A stretch of 64,000 nucleotides of DNA. Source: Candidatus Altimarinota bacterium. Its GTDB lineage: Bacteria > Patescibacteriota > Gracilibacteria > JAHISY01. Position 1 is the first letter of the stretch, and each line of letters starts with the position of its first letter. Of the stretch, positions 37,224-47,112 are shown piece after piece. The DNA lies in assembly GCA_021735425.1 (NCBI GenBank), contig JAIPGZ010000004.1, positions 1 to 64,000 of the forward strand. The letters run 5' to 3'. A model generated the notes under the pieces. The model was not told the DNA's origin. It worked only from the letters and a program-made list of their open reading frames with translations, and did not search any database. A program made the position numbers and the translations under genes.

Positions 37224-37766
37224 TCAAGGTGTTGGCTTGAGATTGTTGAGCTCGCTGACAATTTGTTTTTTACTTTTATTGAGCCAGGCGTCGATTGTGA
37301 TTTCGTCGTAGTCAGGAGTTTGCTTGAATTTGATTTTATTTTTGGTGAACATGAGTGGTGGCCACTGGACCAGATTGGGCGTCAGCCTGATGCTCAGCAC
37401 ACTACGATGTCCACCTTGTGTGTCACGAAAGGTAGACTGAATGACTTCCGTACTGAGCTCATGGATATCAGGCCAAGTGACGAATATTTCTGCCAGAGCC
37501 TTGTCAGTGCTTTTCGTGAAAATAGTCAGACCGCTAGTATCAGCCGATAAGACGACATCCTTACCTTTCAATAAATTCAGCAAGGATCCGCTAAAAGTTA
37601 AAAATCCCAATCCGATCATTATGAATAATACAAAATTAGGCGGTGCGATATTCACTTGAATAAAACGATGCAGAACTAGCAAATCTAGACCGACTCCTAG
37701 TAGCGCCAAACCAAAAATCAAAAACAAAAAATTACCAAGGGGCGAATAATAGTATTTCAGTGGCAT
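37224..37766 (-). CDS. Two-helix membrane protein, STM3941-like
   Basis: The 180-residue protein starts YYYSPLGNFLFLIFGLALLGVGLDLLVL, with a second helix near residue 42-62, then a soluble PH-like beta domain (VVLSADTSGLTIFTKS ... IFVTWPDIHELS). This two-helix plus beta domain order resembles the STM3941 family. Function unknown. Confidence 0.6.
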   Translation of the reverse strand: MPLKYYYSPLGNFLFLIFGLALLGVGLDLLVLHRFIQVNIAPPNFVLFIMIGLGFLTFSGSLLNLLKGKDVVLSADTSGLTIFTKSTDKALAEIFVTWPDIHELSTEVIQSTFRDTQGGHRSVLSIRLTPNLVQWPPLMFTKNKIKFKQTPDYDEITIDAWLNKSKKQIVSELNNLKPTP

Positions 37767-37840
37767 GGCGACTAGTGTTAACTGATTAAATTATAGCAAA
37801 AACTTAGCGAATATTTAATTCAATCCATGGATGGGCTTGC

Positions 37841-37846
37841 TAAAAT
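37841..37846 (+). promoter_or_regulatory. -10 element TTGCTAAAAT, leaderless start
   Basis: The extended -10 ends 9 bp before the ATG at 37856, which would give an mRNA with almost no leader. Confidence 0.45.
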
Positions 37847-37855
37847 CTACCTGAT

Positions 37856-38806
37856 ATGCAAAAAAAACCTCGCACCCTCGTTCTTTTCTCTGGTGGGCTC
37901 GATTCTCAGATTGCTGTGAGATTGTTGCAGAATGCTGGCTGTGAGGTTACTGCGCTGAATTTCACTTCGCCATTTTTCAGCGCGACCAAAGCAGAAGCGG
38001 CAGTGAAGCAGCTGGGAATTGAAATTATTGTAAAAGATATTTCCGAGATTCATTTCAAATTACTTCGCGACCCACCGCATGGTTTCGGCAAAAACATGAA
38101 TCCTTGTATTGATTGTCATGGGCTCATGTTTCGTTTAGCGGGTGAATTAGCGAAAAAGAAAAAATTCCAAATTGTTGCGAGTGGGGAGGTCTTGGGGCAG
38201 CGACCATTTAGCCAAAACAAGCAGGCACTTCAAGTAGTTGAAAAAATTGCAGGAGTGGAAATCTTGCGACCGCTGTCTGCGAAATTACTGCCAGAAACTT
38301 CCTACGAAAAAGACGGCTTAATTAATCGGAAGCAATTACTAGACTATGGGAGCAAGAGCCGTAAACCTCAGATTGCCTTGGCGGCGGAGTTTGGCTTGAA
38401 AGATTATCCGGCACCTGCGGGTGGTTGTATTTTGACGGAGCCTGGTTACGCTCGGCGCTTGCGAGAATTTCTAGAGCGGGATCCAGATGCGACTCCGGAG
38501 GATGTGCGCCTGATTCGGATTGGTAGATTCTCACCAATAGGGAAGCGCTCTTTTGCGATGATCGGGAGGGGCGAGGTAGAAAATGTGCAGTTGGAAACTT
38601 TGGAATCTTTGAAAATTTATCTGATTAAAATGCAGGATTTTGTGGGACCGACAGCTTTAGTTCGTATTAAAAAGCCAGACGATTTTGAAAATATTTTTCC
38701 AGAGTTAGCGCAAAAAATTCGCAACTATGGGCGGGATTCAAAAAAACACGCAGGTAAAATAGCGTTCAAGATTTGGGGCAGGGAGAACTTAGAATTTAAA
38801 ACGTAG
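37856..38806 (+). CDS. PP-loop ATPase, tRNA thiouridylase-like (MnmA-related) with NFACT-R_2-like C-terminus
   Basis: The N-terminal PP-loop SGGLDS (residues 12-17) and the NPCIDCHGLMF cysteine motif mark an adenylating tRNA-thiolation enzyme related to MnmA/ThiI. The C-terminal 110 residues (DVRLIRIGRFSPIGKRSFAMIGRG ... VGPTALVRI) resemble the NFACT-R_2 RNA-binding domain found on this subgroup. It probably activates a uridine in tRNA for sulfur transfer; the exact position modified is not known. The 316-residue length fits the family. Confidence 0.75.
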   Translation: MQKKPRTLVLFSGGLDSQIAVRLLQNAGCEVTALNFTSPFFSATKAEAAVKQLGIEIIVKDISEIHFKLLRDPPHGFGKNMNPCIDCHGLMFRLAGELAKKKKFQIVASGEVLGQRPFSQNKQALQVVEKIAGVEILRPLSAKLLPETSYEKDGLINRKQLLDYGSKSRKPQIALAAEFGLKDYPAPAGGCILTEPGYARRLREFLERDPDATPEDVRLIRIGRFSPIGKRSFAMIGRGEVENVQLETLESLKIYLIKMQDFVGPTALVRIKKPDDFENIFPELAQKIRNYGRDSKKHAGKIAFKIWGRENLEFKT

Positions 38807-38808
38807 GA

Positions 38809-39702
38809 TTAAACCGTCAAAAATTTCACACAGCGATCGACCTCATTTTTGCTGCCGACACAGATGACAGTTCTTTGATTCAAATCCTCCACTTTTTCGT
38901 CGAGGAGGGATCCTTTGAGATTGCTGCTCGCGCCGCCGGCTTTTTCCACGACGTAGGCGAGTGGGGCGCATTCATAAATCAATCTCAGTTTTGGTGGGCA
39001 GGATTCACTCCCAGGGTAGCTAAAAATGCCTTTGCCTTTCACTAAGATTTGGTGAATGTCGGGAACCATGCCGCCGGAATAGCGGAGCTGGTAACCGTTC
39101 TCTGACCAAAAATCGAGGAGCGCGAGGTATTCTTTGTTTTCAGCGCAGGCTCGGAGATTGCCGGGGGCAAACATCTTGCCTTCATTGATTTCCATTTTTT
39201 CAATCGTCATTTTCCAGTTACCGTCTGACTGTAGCGTGAATTCCGTCGGATTTGAATCAATGGCGATTATGAAAGTCGTTCGCGGTCCATAAATCGCGTA
39301 GCCCGCTGCGACGAGATCGCGTCCCGTTTTCCCCATAAATCCTTTGCCTTGCCAAATTCCGAAAATTGTCCCGACTGCCAAATTCACATCGACGAGGCTT
39401 GATCCGTCGAGCGGATCGAAGCTGGCGCTAAATTCGCCTCCCTCGGTCAAAACTTTTTCTTCACTTTGCTCTTCGCTGCCAGCGATGGCGATGACTCCTG
39501 ATTTCTCCAATTCTGTGAAACAAATTCTGTCGCTGAGGACATCGAGTTTGAGTTGATCTTCACCGAAAGAATTCATACTGCCGGCTTCACTAGTCTCGGC
39601 GGTGCGAATCTTCCCGTCGATTTGCTTCACCGCCTCCGCGAAAGCGAGGATGGCTTTTTGCAAATTTTCCGGAGCGGAGGAGAGGTGGTCTGGTAGATTC
39701 AT
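38809..39702 (-). CDS. fbp: Class I fructose-1,6-bisphosphatase
   Basis: The 297-residue protein has the metal/substrate motif DPLDGSS, the GTIFGIW segment, the YGPRTTFI loop and SGGMVPDIHQILVKGKGIFSYPG in pieces. It removes the 1-phosphate in gluconeogenesis, and sedoheptulose bisphosphate is a possible alternative substrate. Its first 15 codons and about 40 bp of leader are duplicated upstream at about 40382-40471, on the far side of a toxin-antitoxin pair that now separates fbp from its former upstream region. Confidence 0.9.
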   Translation of the reverse strand: MNLPDHLSSAPENLQKAILAFAEAVKQIDGKIRTAETSEAGSMNSFGEDQLKLDVLSDRICFTELEKSGVIAIAGSEEQSEEKVLTEGGEFSASFDPLDGSSLVDVNLAVGTIFGIWQGKGFMGKTGRDLVAAGYAIYGPRTTFIIAIDSNPTEFTLQSDGNWKMTIEKMEINEGKMFAPGNLRACAENKEYLALLDFWSENGYQLRYSGGMVPDIHQILVKGKGIFSYPGSESCPPKLRLIYECAPLAYVVEKAGGASSNLKGSLLDEKVEDLNQRTVICVGSKNEVDRCVKFLTV

Positions 39703-39748
39703 ATTTTAAGAATACAGGATTAAGAACAAAGGATAAAGATTTTTTTAG
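39660..39748. repeat. 88-bp direct repeat, copy A (fbp 5' end)
   Basis: From GCAAATTTTCCGGAG through the fbp start codon to GGATAAAGA. It aligns with 40382-40471 at roughly 80 percent or more identity by eye, in the same orientation. Confidence 0.75.
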
Positions 39749-40096
39749 TCAAAATTCATCGGTTAAGTCAAAAAACAAAACTAATTTTTCGCATAATTCT
39801 TTTTTGTATGAATTATCAAGTATACCGATTTTTTTTATAATTCTCGTTTTATCGATTGTTCGAATTTGCGATAATTCAATTCGAGAGTCTTTTTGTAGCT
39901 TATTTTTAGAGTTGGATTTGACTATTATAGAGCTAGGAAAATTTTTGATGGTACTCGTAATCGGTGCGATTGCGACGGTCGCGATTTTTGAAGCATTGGC
40001 TAAATTATTTTGTAATACCAAACAAGGTCTAATTCCTTTTTGCTCGGAGCCTTTGGTGGGGTTGAGATTGACCAAAACGATGTCGTATTTTCGCAT
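39749..40096 (-). CDS. MazF/PemK-type endoribonuclease toxin
   Basis: The 115-residue protein has the family start YDIVLVNLNPTKGSEQKGIRPCLVLQ, the TSTIKNFPSSIIV middle and the ELSQIRTIDKTRI strand, all typical of MazF/PemK mRNA interferases. It lies 5 bp after its antitoxin gene and directly upstream of fbp. Base composition is AT-richer than fbp. The module is flanked by an 88-bp direct repeat, which suggests it was inserted. Confidence 0.9.
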   Translation of the reverse strand: MRKYDIVLVNLNPTKGSEQKGIRPCLVLQNNLANASKIATVAIAPITSTIKNFPSSIIVKSNSKNKLQKDSRIELSQIRTIDKTRIIKKIGILDNSYKKELCEKLVLFFDLTDEF

Positions 40097-40101
40097 GATA
40101 A

Positions 40102-40332
40102 CTATAAATTACTAGGATGATTGGCAATCGACAACCATTCGTTCATCTCTGTTTGGTCTTCTCCCATTTGTTTGTAGCCTTGAGATATTTTTCGGCTTTT
40201 GATTTCTTTTTTGTAAAAAGAAATAGCCTGCTCCAAAATTTCTCGTTTGGTTTTATTTAATGCACTAGCCTGTTTTGTAATGAAACTTATTAAGCTAGGG
40301 TCGAGATTTGTAGTCAGACGGGAGGTGTTCAT
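40102..40332 (-). CDS. Ribbon-helix-helix antitoxin
   Basis: The 76-residue protein begins with a likely RHH DNA-binding domain (SRLTTNLDPSLISFITKQASALNKTKREILEQA in parts) and ends in an acidic toxin-binding tail (GEDQTEMNEWL). It pairs with the MazF-type toxin 5 bp downstream. The RHH part probably represses the shared promoter. No Shine-Dalgarno is seen before the ATG. Confidence 0.85.
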   Translation of the reverse strand: MNTSRLTTNLDPSLISFITKQASALNKTKREILEQAISFYKKEIKSRKISQGYKQMGEDQTEMNEWLSIANHPSNL

Positions 40333-40356
40333 GATACATCAAATTAATACATACGA

Positions 40357-40385
40357 ATTATACAGACACATCATCAGCATTGCAA
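40357..40385 (-). promoter_or_regulatory. Promoter of the toxin-antitoxin operon, TTGCAA-17-TATAAT
   Basis: On the minus strand TTGCAA (40380-40385) and TATAAT (40357-40362) are 17 bp apart, about 25 bp before the antitoxin ATG. The -35 box lies within the duplicated fbp fragment. Confidence 0.65.
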
Positions 40386-40424
40386 ATTTTCCGGAGTGGA
40401 GGAGAGGTGGGTTTGGAGATTCAT
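40374..40424 (-). pseudogene. Duplicated fbp 5' fragment (16 codons)
   Basis: Reads MNLQTHLSSTPENLQC and stops, against MNLPDHLSSAPENLQK at the true fbp start. The surrounding repeat spans about 40382-40471. It could act as a short leader peptide for the downstream antitoxin gene. Confidence 0.7.
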
Positions 40425-40546
40425 ACCGAAAAAATACAGAATAAAGAATAAAGGATAAAGTTTATTTTTGTAGATGCTCATCATCTTTTTCCCAATTGCT
40501 CGGATTTTGCGGAAAAGCCGTTCACTTTAAAATTTTAAAATACGAT

Positions 40547-41098
40547 TCAACCGTTTGCCGGATGCGAAAAAGAATTGATGAACGCGCGAATGCCCGATCT
40601 GATTTTAAACGATCGGGGATTGCGGTTGTTTTCGAGATCAGTCAAAAATAGACCATAAGAGGAATATCTTCCTTCTTTTGACCACCAGTTAAATTGTTGT
40701 TCGCCGGGGATTAGTCCGGGTTTATTTTTTTTGTATTTTTCTTGGATGTCCTTCGGGAAAGTCGGGAATTCTTCGACGGGTAGTGCTCGCGAACCGACGA
40801 GTTGCAAATCGCCCCGAATTAAATTGATCAATTGTGGCAGTTCGTCGATTTTAATTTTGCGCATCCATTTTCGATTTGGATTGAGTCGCGCTTCGTCGTA
40901 ATGACCGCGAATTTGTGCGCGCAAACTTTCCGATTTGTGATGTTTGTGATTCGCGGGAACTTCATCGTAAAAAGTTTTGAATTTAATTATTTCAAAAATA
41001 TCGCCTCGCACACCGACTCTTTCTTGAAAAAAGAAAATTGCGGGGTGATTTTTGCAAAAACGAACTAACGGGTCGGTGATTTTTTCTCTCCAACTCAA
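40547..41098 (-). CDS. Bacterial sugar transferase (undecaprenyl-phosphate sugar-1-phosphate transferase family), soluble-type
   Basis: The 183-residue protein matches the catalytic core of the WcaJ/PglC family: FFFQERVG, EIIKFKTFYDE, RKIKIDELPQLINLIRGDLQLVGSR and PGLIPGEQQFN. The usual N-terminal membrane segment is absent or reduced, and the core is somewhat divergent. Family members start surface glycan synthesis by moving a sugar phosphate onto undecaprenyl phosphate. It may work with the GT4 enzymes at 31942 and 47762. Confidence 0.8.
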   Translation of the reverse strand: MSWREKITDPLVRFCKNHPAIFFFQERVGVRGDIFEIIKFKTFYDEVPANHKHHKSESLRAQIRGHYDEARLNPNRKWMRKIKIDELPQLINLIRGDLQLVGSRALPVEEFPTFPKDIQEKYKKNKPGLIPGEQQFNWWSKEGRYSSYGLFLTDLENNRNPRSFKIRSGIRAFINSFSHPANG

Positions 41099-41125
41099 AT
41101 TTAAAGATTAAGTTGGCGATTTTAC

Positions 41126-44002
41126 TCACTTCAACATTTTTTTCAAATACTTTCCTGTCGAGCTTTCTTTCACCTTCGCTACCTCCTCCGGTGTGCCGCT
41201 TGCCAAGATTATTCCGCCTTTCGCGCCGCCTTCGGGACCCAAATCAATTAAATAATCCACCGATTTCAAAACATCGAGATTGTGCTCGATCACGACCATT
41301 GTATTGCCGGCGTCGACGAGTCGCTGCAGTACCTCGATTAACCGCTTCACATCGTCGAAATGCAGTCCGGTCGTCGGTTCATCTAAAATGTAAAGTGTTT
41401 TGCCGGTTGCCCGTTTCGACAACTCCGTTGCTAATTTTATCCGCTGCGCTTCGCCGCCGGACAGAGTTGTCGCCGATTGGCCGAGCTTCAAATAACCGAG
41501 TCCGACATCGACTAAAGTGTCCAACTTCTTTTTGATCGCAGGTTGTGCCGAGAAAAATTCCGCCGCGTCCTCGATTGTCAATTCCAAAACATCGGCAATA
41601 TTTTTCGAGCGGTAGGTGATTTCCAGTGCTTCGCGGTTGTAACGCCGCCCGCCGCATTCCTCACAATCGACATAAATGTCGGGCAAAAAGTGCATCTCGA
41701 TTTTTTTCAAACCGTCGCCGCCGCAGGCTTCGCAACGTCCGCCTTTGACATTAAAACTAAAGCGTCCCGATTTGTAGCCTCGCAACTTCGCTTCCGATGT
41801 CGCCGCGAAAAGTTCGCGGATGTCGGTGAAGACGCCGGTGTAGGTCGCAGCGTTGGAGCGTGGAGTTCGTCCGATGGGGGCTTGGTCGATGACGATGGCT
41901 TTGTCCAAATTTTCAATCCCGATAAAATCGCGGTGCGCGCCGGGCACATCTTTCGAACGATTCAAATCTCGGAGGAGTCGTTTCGCCAAAATAAAATTCA
42001 CTAAACTCGATTTTCCCGAGCCGGAGACTCCCGCGACTCCGATGAACGAGCCGAGTGGGAATGTCGCGTCGACATTTTGCAAATTGTGTTCTGTCGCACC
42101 GACGATTTTCAAAAATTTACCATTGCCGGTCCGCCGCTTTTTCGGAATTTCAATTTTTCGTTTCCCCGATAAATACTCGCCGGTTTTGGAATTTTTATTT
42201 TTCATAATTTCTGCTGGTGTGCCCGCGCCAACAATCCTGCCGCCGTGTCGACCGGCACCCGGTCCGATGTCGATGATGAAATTCGCTTCGCGCATAATTT
42301 CCTCGTCGTGCTCGACGACTATGACAGTGTTGCCGAGATCACGTAGCTCGACCAAAGTTTGAATCAGTTTCGCGTTGTCGCGTTGATGTAGTCCGATTGA
42401 CGGCTCATCTAAGACATAAAGTACGCCCTGCAGTTTGCTCCCAATCTGAGTCGCCAGTCGGATTCTCTGCGCCTCGCCACCGCTCAAAGTGTTCGCTGCT
42501 CGATCCAAGTTCAAATAGGCGATGCCGACATTCTCGAGGAAACTCAAACGGGCGTCGATTTCCTGTAGAACCAGCTTGGCAATTTTTTGTTCATTTTCGT
42601 TTAACTTCAATTCGCCAAAAAATTTCCGCGACTCCGAAATTGAGAGAGCTGTTGTCTCGATAATATTTTTACCCCCGAGCAAAACTCCGAGGATATCGCG
42701 GCGTAATCTCTTGCCACCGCAGCTTTCGCAATCTTTCAAAAGCATGAATTTTTCCAACTTATTGCGCACAAAATCAGAATCAGTTTCGCGGTAGCGTCGT
42801 TCGACATTCGGAATGACGCCCTCGAACTTGGTTGAATAATCTCCAGCGAAACGGTCAGTTGCGAAATTTACCTCATAGCGATCATCGCCTGTTCCTCGCA
42901 AAATGATTTCCTTGGTGTCGGCTGACATTTTTTTCCAGGGTTGCTGTAAATTAAAGCCGTGCATTTCGGCGACTGCTTGCAAAATGTTGCCGTAGAAATC
43001 GTTCGAGGCGAGGGTGACCCAAGGCAAAATTGCACCTTCTTCGACCGATAGGTCGGGGTTTGGAATAATTTTTTTTTCGTCGACAGTCAGTTTCGAGCCG
43101 AGGCCGTGGCAGTCGGGGCAGGCGCCGTGCGGCGAATTGAAGCTAAACATGCGTGGTGAAATTTCCGGCAAAGAAATTCCGCAATCCGCGCAGGCGAAAG
43201 CTTCCGAAAAAATTTGCTCGTTTTTTTCGTCGTCCGCATCGACGACTTTGATTACACCATCCCCATTTTTCAAAGCGAGTTCGACAGAGTCGGCGAGTCG
43301 CGAGCGATCCGGATTCGGTTGCTCGATTTTTTCGCCGGTCGATAATTTTTTTACGATTGGTTTCAAATTCTCGACAACGAGACGATCGACGACGATTTCG
43401 ACAGAATGTTTTTTCTTTGGGTCGAGCTTGAGCTCCTCGTTGATTGTTACGATTTTTCCATCGACTCGAAATCGGACAAAACCATCTTTTTTAATTTTCT
43501 CGATTTCAGCGCGGTGCTCGCCTTTGCGGTCATTTACAACTGGCGCGAGCAGTAAAATTTTTCGCCCTTTCGGTAATTCCGCAATTGCGTCGACGATTTG
43601 GCTTGGTGATTGGTGCTCGATTTTCTTGCCACAATTTGGGCAATGGGGGATTCCAATTTTTGCGAAAAGCAGCCGCAAATAATCGTAAATTTCCGTGACT
43701 GTTCCGACTGTCGAGCGGGGATTGCGGCTCGCGGACTTCTGATCGACCGAGATTGCGGGCGAAAGACCGTCAATCGAATCGACATCTGGTTTGTTCGTCA
43801 TCCCGAGGAATTGTCGCGCGTAAGTTGATAAACTCTCGACATATCTTCGCTGTCCCTCAGCATAAATCGTATCGAAAGCGAGACTTGATTTGCCGCTGCC
43901 CGAGAGACCGGTGATGACGGTCAGCTTATCCCGCGGAATATCGATATCGATATTTTTGAGGTTGTGGGTACGCGCCCCTTTTATTTTGATAAAATCAGCC
44001 AT
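41126..44002 (-). CDS. uvrA: Excinuclease ABC subunit A
   Basis: The 958-residue damage-recognition ATPase has two ABC modules: Walker [15 protein letters not shown] and [13 protein letters not shown], signature [12 protein letters not shown] and [12 protein letters not shown], and Walker [14 protein letters not shown] and [13 protein letters not shown]. Zinc-binding Cys pairs are at CPNCGKK, CADCG/CPDC, CESCGG and CEACGG/CEECGG. Full length and well conserved; it acts with UvrB and UvrC, not in this window. Confidence 0.98.
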   Translation of the reverse strand: MADFIKIKGARTHNLKNIDIDIPRDKLTVITGLSGSGKSSLAFDTIYAEGQRRYVESLSTYARQFLGMTNKPDVDSIDGLSPAISVDQKSASRNPRSTVGTVTEIYDYLRLLFAKIGIPHCPNCGKKIEHQSPSQIVDAIAELPKGRKILLLAPVVNDRKGEHRAEIEKIKKDGFVRFRVDGKIVTINEELKLDPKKKHSVEIVVDRLVVENLKPIVKKLSTGEKIEQPNPDRSRLADSVELALKNGDGVIKVVDADDEKNEQIFSEAFACADCGISLPEISPRMFSFNSPHGACPDCHGLGSKLTVDEKKIIPNPDLSVEEGAILPWVTLASNDFYGNILQAVAEMHGFNLQQPWKKMSADTKEIILRGTGDDRYEVNFATDRFAGDYSTKFEGVIPNVERRYRETDSDFVRNKLEKFMLLKDCESCGGKRLRRDILGVLLGGKNIIETTALSISESRKFFGELKLNENEQKIAKLVLQEIDARLSFLENVGIAYLNLDRAANTLSGGEAQRIRLATQIGSKLQGVLYVLDEPSIGLHQRDNAKLIQTLVELRDLGNTVIVVEHDEEIMREANFIIDIGPGAGRHGGRIVGAGTPAEIMKNKNSKTGEYLSGKRKIEIPKKRRTGNGKFLKIVGATEHNLQNVDATFPLGSFIGVAGVSGSGKSSLVNFILAKRLLRDLNRSKDVPGAHRDFIGIENLDKAIVIDQAPIGRTPRSNAATYTGVFTDIRELFAATSEAKLRGYKSGRFSFNVKGGRCEACGGDGLKKIEMHFLPDIYVDCEECGGRRYNREALEITYRSKNIADVLELTIEDAAEFFSAQPAIKKKLDTLVDVGLGYLKLGQSATTLSGGEAQRIKLATELSKRATGKTLYILDEPTTGLHFDDVKRLIEVLQRLVDAGNTMVVIEHNLDVLKSVDYLIDLGPEGGAKGGIILASGTPEEVAKVKESSTGKYLKKMLK

Positions 44003-44254
44003 TTGGGAGGATTAAGAAGTAAGTTTTTGTTTAATTTTTCTGCACGCACAAAAAGTGCAAGCTTAACTTAACTAATCTAGCTTATCACGAGATTCTGGAT
44101 TTGGCAAGGAAAATTAACGGTTTTTATTCCTCTTTAGAATAAATTGGCGAGTGTGGCTCGGCTTGCGTTCAGCTCCTAAAATGTTGCATTTTAAACGAAT
44201 TCCATCTACACTCTCGCGGTTCATTTTTCGATTTCCACAATTTCATAAACTCAA
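44003..44254. other. Divergent intergenic region between uvrA and typA
   Basis: No gene or RNA is seen. The minus strand has a possible TTGCCA-17-TAAGCT pair for uvrA and a small CTTGCAC/GTGCGTG hairpin. No LexA-type box was recognised. Confidence 0.4.
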
Positions 44255-46078
44255 ATGTTTGAAAAAATTATTACGCTCGGTGTTATCGCTCATGTCGATC
44301 ACGGCAAGACGACGCTCGTTGACGCGCTTCTCAAACAAGGCGGAGCTTTCGCGGCGCACGAGGCGGTGGGAGAATTGATGATGGATTCGAACGCGCAGGA
44401 GCGCGAGCGTGGCATTACCATTCTCTCGAAAAACTGCGCGATTCATCACGGCGGAGTCAAAATTAACATAGTCGACACGCCGGGGCACGCCGATTTCAGC
44501 AGTGAAGTTGAGCGCGTGCTCAAAATTTGTGACACGGTTTTGCTGCTCGTCGACGCGCAGGAAGGACCGATGCCGCAGACTCGTTTCGTCACCCAAAAAG
44601 CTTTGGAGCTCGGTCTCAAGCCAATCGTCGTTATCAACAAAATCGACAAACCAGGGGCGAATATTGCCAAAACCCACGATCGGATTTTCGACCTTTTTGC
44701 CGAGCTCGACGCGACGGACGCGCAACTCGATTTCCCGATGGTGCTCACGATTGCCAAGCAGGGGATTGCGAAACTGAAAGATTCTGACGAGTCGGAAAAT
44801 CTCGAACCACTTTTCAATTTAATTTTCGAAAAGGCTGAATCGCGGGTCGATTCCGCCGAAAAAGATTTACAGGCTTTGGTTTATTCTCTCGAGTACGACA
44901 ATCACCTCGGAAGGATTGGCATCGCGCGCGTCATTCGAGGCAAGTTAAAAAAAGGCGCAGAAATTGCTTTGGTCCGTCGCGATGGCAAAATTATCAAAGG
45001 ACGGATTACCAAAATGTTTATTTTCCAAGGTCTCAAAAAAGTGGAAGCGACCGAGGCAGCAGCCGGGGAAATCGTCGGTGTCGCAGGGTTTCCTGAAATT
45101 ATGATTGGTGAGACTCTGGCTGATGCGCAAAATCCAGAAGCTTTGCCGATTATCGAGATCGGCGAACCGACTGTCGCGATGGCTTTCCATGTTAATACTT
45201 CGCCGCTTGCTGGTCGCGAAGGCAAATTCGTCACGACGCGACAAATTCGCGAGCGTTTAATGCGCGAACTAGAAACGAACGTTGGTTTGCAGGTTGAGTC
45301 GATTCCAGACTCCGACAGCTACAAAGTCTCCGGTCGAGGTGAATTACACCTTGCTGTTCTAATCGAAAATATGCGGCGTGAGGGTTTCGAGCTGGCAGCG
45401 GGACGCCCGGAGGTCATTCTAAAAAATGTCGATGGTCACCCTTCGACAGGCTCAGGGCAAGGAAAACTTGAGCCGATTGAAATTGCAATCGTCAATTTGC
45501 CGGATGAATTCGTTGGTGCGGTGATGGAAAAAATGGGCAAGCGGAAGGCGGAACTCAAAAATATGAAAGCCGAGGAAGGTTACACGCGTCTCGAATTCGA
45601 AATCCCGACGCGCGGTTTGATCGGCTACACCTCCGAATTTATCCGTGACACGCACGGAGAAGGTAACCTCAATCACATTTTCTTGAAATACGATTCCTGG
45701 CGTGGTGCTATCCCAGCACGGACGAATGGCGTTCTCGTTTCTCAGTGTGATGGCATTTCCGTGGGTTACTCGTTGTCGAATCTGCAAGAACGTGGGACAC
45801 TTTTCATTGGACCGCAAACTGAGGTTTACGAAGGCATGATTATCGGCGAAGCGTCGCGACCAGGGGATATCATCGTCAATCCGCTCAAGGGTAAAAAATT
45901 AAGCAACGTGCGTTCGAGCGGAACGGATGAGGCGCTCAGATTAACTCCGCCGCGCAAACTGACGCTCGAAACGGCGATTGAATACGTCTCCGAAGATGAG
46001 CTGGTCGAAGTCACACCCAGCAAAATTCGCTTGCGCAAAAAATTGCTCGACGAGACTGCTAGGAAGCGGGCGAAGTAG
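44255..46078 (+). CDS. typA: Ribosome-associated translational GTPase TypA/BipA
   Basis: The 607-residue protein has the G1 motif [10 protein letters not shown] (12-21), [26 protein letters not shown]-like domains and the BipA-specific C-terminus ([15 protein letters not shown]). It binds ribosomes under stress or cold. Within it, 45439-45458 carries a CCCTTCGACAGGCTCAGGGC repeat that encodes the extra residues HPSTGSGQG in a surface loop. The frame is intact. Confidence 0.97.
   Translation: MFEKIITLGVIAHVDHGKTTLVDALLKQGGAFAAHEAVGELMMDSNAQERERGITILSKNCAIHHGGVKINIVDTPGHADFSSEVERVLKICDTVLLLVDAQEGPMPQTRFVTQKALELGLKPIVVINKIDKPGANIAKTHDRIFDLFAELDATDAQLDFPMVLTIAKQGIAKLKDSDESENLEPLFNLIFEKAESRVDSAEKDLQALVYSLEYDNHLGRIGIARVIRGKLKKGAEIALVRRDGKIIKGRITKMFIFQGLKKVEATEAAAGEIVGVAGFPEIMIGETLADAQNPEALPIIEIGEPTVAMAFHVNTSPLAGREGKFVTTRQIRERLMRELETNVGLQVESIPDSDSYKVSGRGELHLAVLIENMRREGFELAAGRPEVILKNVDGHPSTGSGQGKLEPIEIAIVNLPDEFVGAVMEKMGKRKAELKNMKAEEGYTRLEFEIPTRGLIGYTSEFIRDTHGEGNLNHIFLKYDSWRGAIPARTNGVLVSQCDGISVGYSLSNLQERGTLFIGPQTEVYEGMIIGEASRPGDIIVNPLKGKKLSNVRSSGTDEALRLTPPRKLTLETAIEYVSEDELVEVTPSKIRLRKKLLDETARKRAK
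45439..45458. repeat. Dispersed palindrome-like repeat inserted in typA
   Basis: CCCTTCGACAGGCTCAGGGC is a near-palindrome of a type I recognise as dispersed in many CPR genomes. Here it is in frame and encodes part of STGSGQG. Confidence 0.65.
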
Positions 46079-46080
46079 GG

Positions 46081-46362
46081 TTAGGCTTGCGCCTCCCAAA
46101 AAGCTTCGGCCTCTTTTTCTAATTTTTCCAACCGCTCATAATAATCCGGAAATTCGTTCAGATGGGCGAGGGCGATTTTGCCAGTGGTGATTGGATCATC
46201 GTTGGTGACATTCGTGTCAGGATCGACGAGACCATGTTCTAGCTCGACATCCATCCCCGCGCGGAAGGATTCCAGCGTGAACTTCGCCTGCGCGAAATCA
46301 ATCTTGATTTGCTGACCGACGGTCGCGGCTTCCTCGGGAGTGAAGTGGGTTTGGCTACTCAT
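46081..46362 (-). CDS. DUF5661 family protein
   Basis: The 93-residue protein carries the family pattern FTLESFRAGMDVELEHGLVDP, then NDDPITTGKIALAHLNEFPDYYERL. It is small, acidic and all-helical. Function unknown, though very common in CPR and some phages. It is convergent with typA, 2 bp apart. Confidence 0.75.
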   Translation of the reverse strand: MSSQTHFTPEEAATVGQQIKIDFAQAKFTLESFRAGMDVELEHGLVDPDTNVTNDDPITTGKIALAHLNEFPDYYERLEKLEKEAEAFWEAQA

Positions 46363-46461
46363 AATAAAAAGTTAAATACTTCTAGATTCTAGCTGAGTTT
46401 TTAGATTAAAACGGAAGGTGGTTTCAGAAGGACGGGAGAGGCGGGGGACGGTCTCTGTTTT

Positions 46462-47112
46462 TTAGAAAAGCTCTCGATCAGACAAAAACAAGAGATAATC
46501 TCTTTGAAATATATATTTCGTCAGATGGGCAATCGAGTAGCTGATGAAAAAAGCGGCTAGTACGTCAATGGAGTAGTGCAGGTGACCCATCAAGACGATG
46601 GCACCGAAACAGATTGAAGTCGTGATAAAAATCCAGCGCAGATATTTATTGGGCCAAAAGATGATTGCCATCAAAAAAGGCAGACCGGTGTGTCCGGAAA
46701 AAAACAGATCTCCACCGAAAGCGAAATCATGAATGAAGCTTAGTGGGTCGATCGTCAGACTAGTCGGATAGCTGCCGATGTGCGTCAAAGAAATAAAAAC
46801 GGCTCGAACCAAGGTAAATACAGCGATACTTTTTAACGTAAAAGGGAGTGTTTTCGGTCTCAATAAACACAAAATAAGAAGCAGGATAAAGAACAAAAAG
46901 GAGCCATAGACAAAGAGATTCTCGACTTGGAAGACGGGAATATTGCTTAAAATAACATCGGTTACTGAATTACTTTGGACTCTCGTCGCGTAATTTCCAG
47001 CGTAAAAATTCGTCACGATGCTGGCGAATAACAACAGAAGAGAACTGAATAAAGAAAAGATGAATTTTTTTTCCATCATACACGCTCGATATTGATTAAA
47101 GACCTTTTTCAT
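46462..47112 (-). CDS. PAP2-like membrane phosphatase (PAP2_C / sphingomyelin-synthase-like)
   Basis: The 216-residue integral membrane protein has six likely helices. The catalytic pattern of the PAP2_C group is visible: GGDLFFSGHTGLPFL and HLHYSIDVLAAFFI. It probably acts on a lipid phosphate or headgroup at the membrane. It overlaps the DedA gene by 17 bp, suggesting a shared lipid-related role. Confidence 0.75.
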   Translation of the reverse strand: MKKVFNQYRACMMEKKFIFSLFSSLLLLFASIVTNFYAGNYATRVQSNSVTDVILSNIPVFQVENLFVYGSFLFFILLLILCLLRPKTLPFTLKSIAVFTLVRAVFISLTHIGSYPTSLTIDPLSFIHDFAFGGDLFFSGHTGLPFLMAIIFWPNKYLRWIFITTSICFGAIVLMGHLHYSIDVLAAFFISYSIAHLTKYIFQRDYLLFLSDRELF

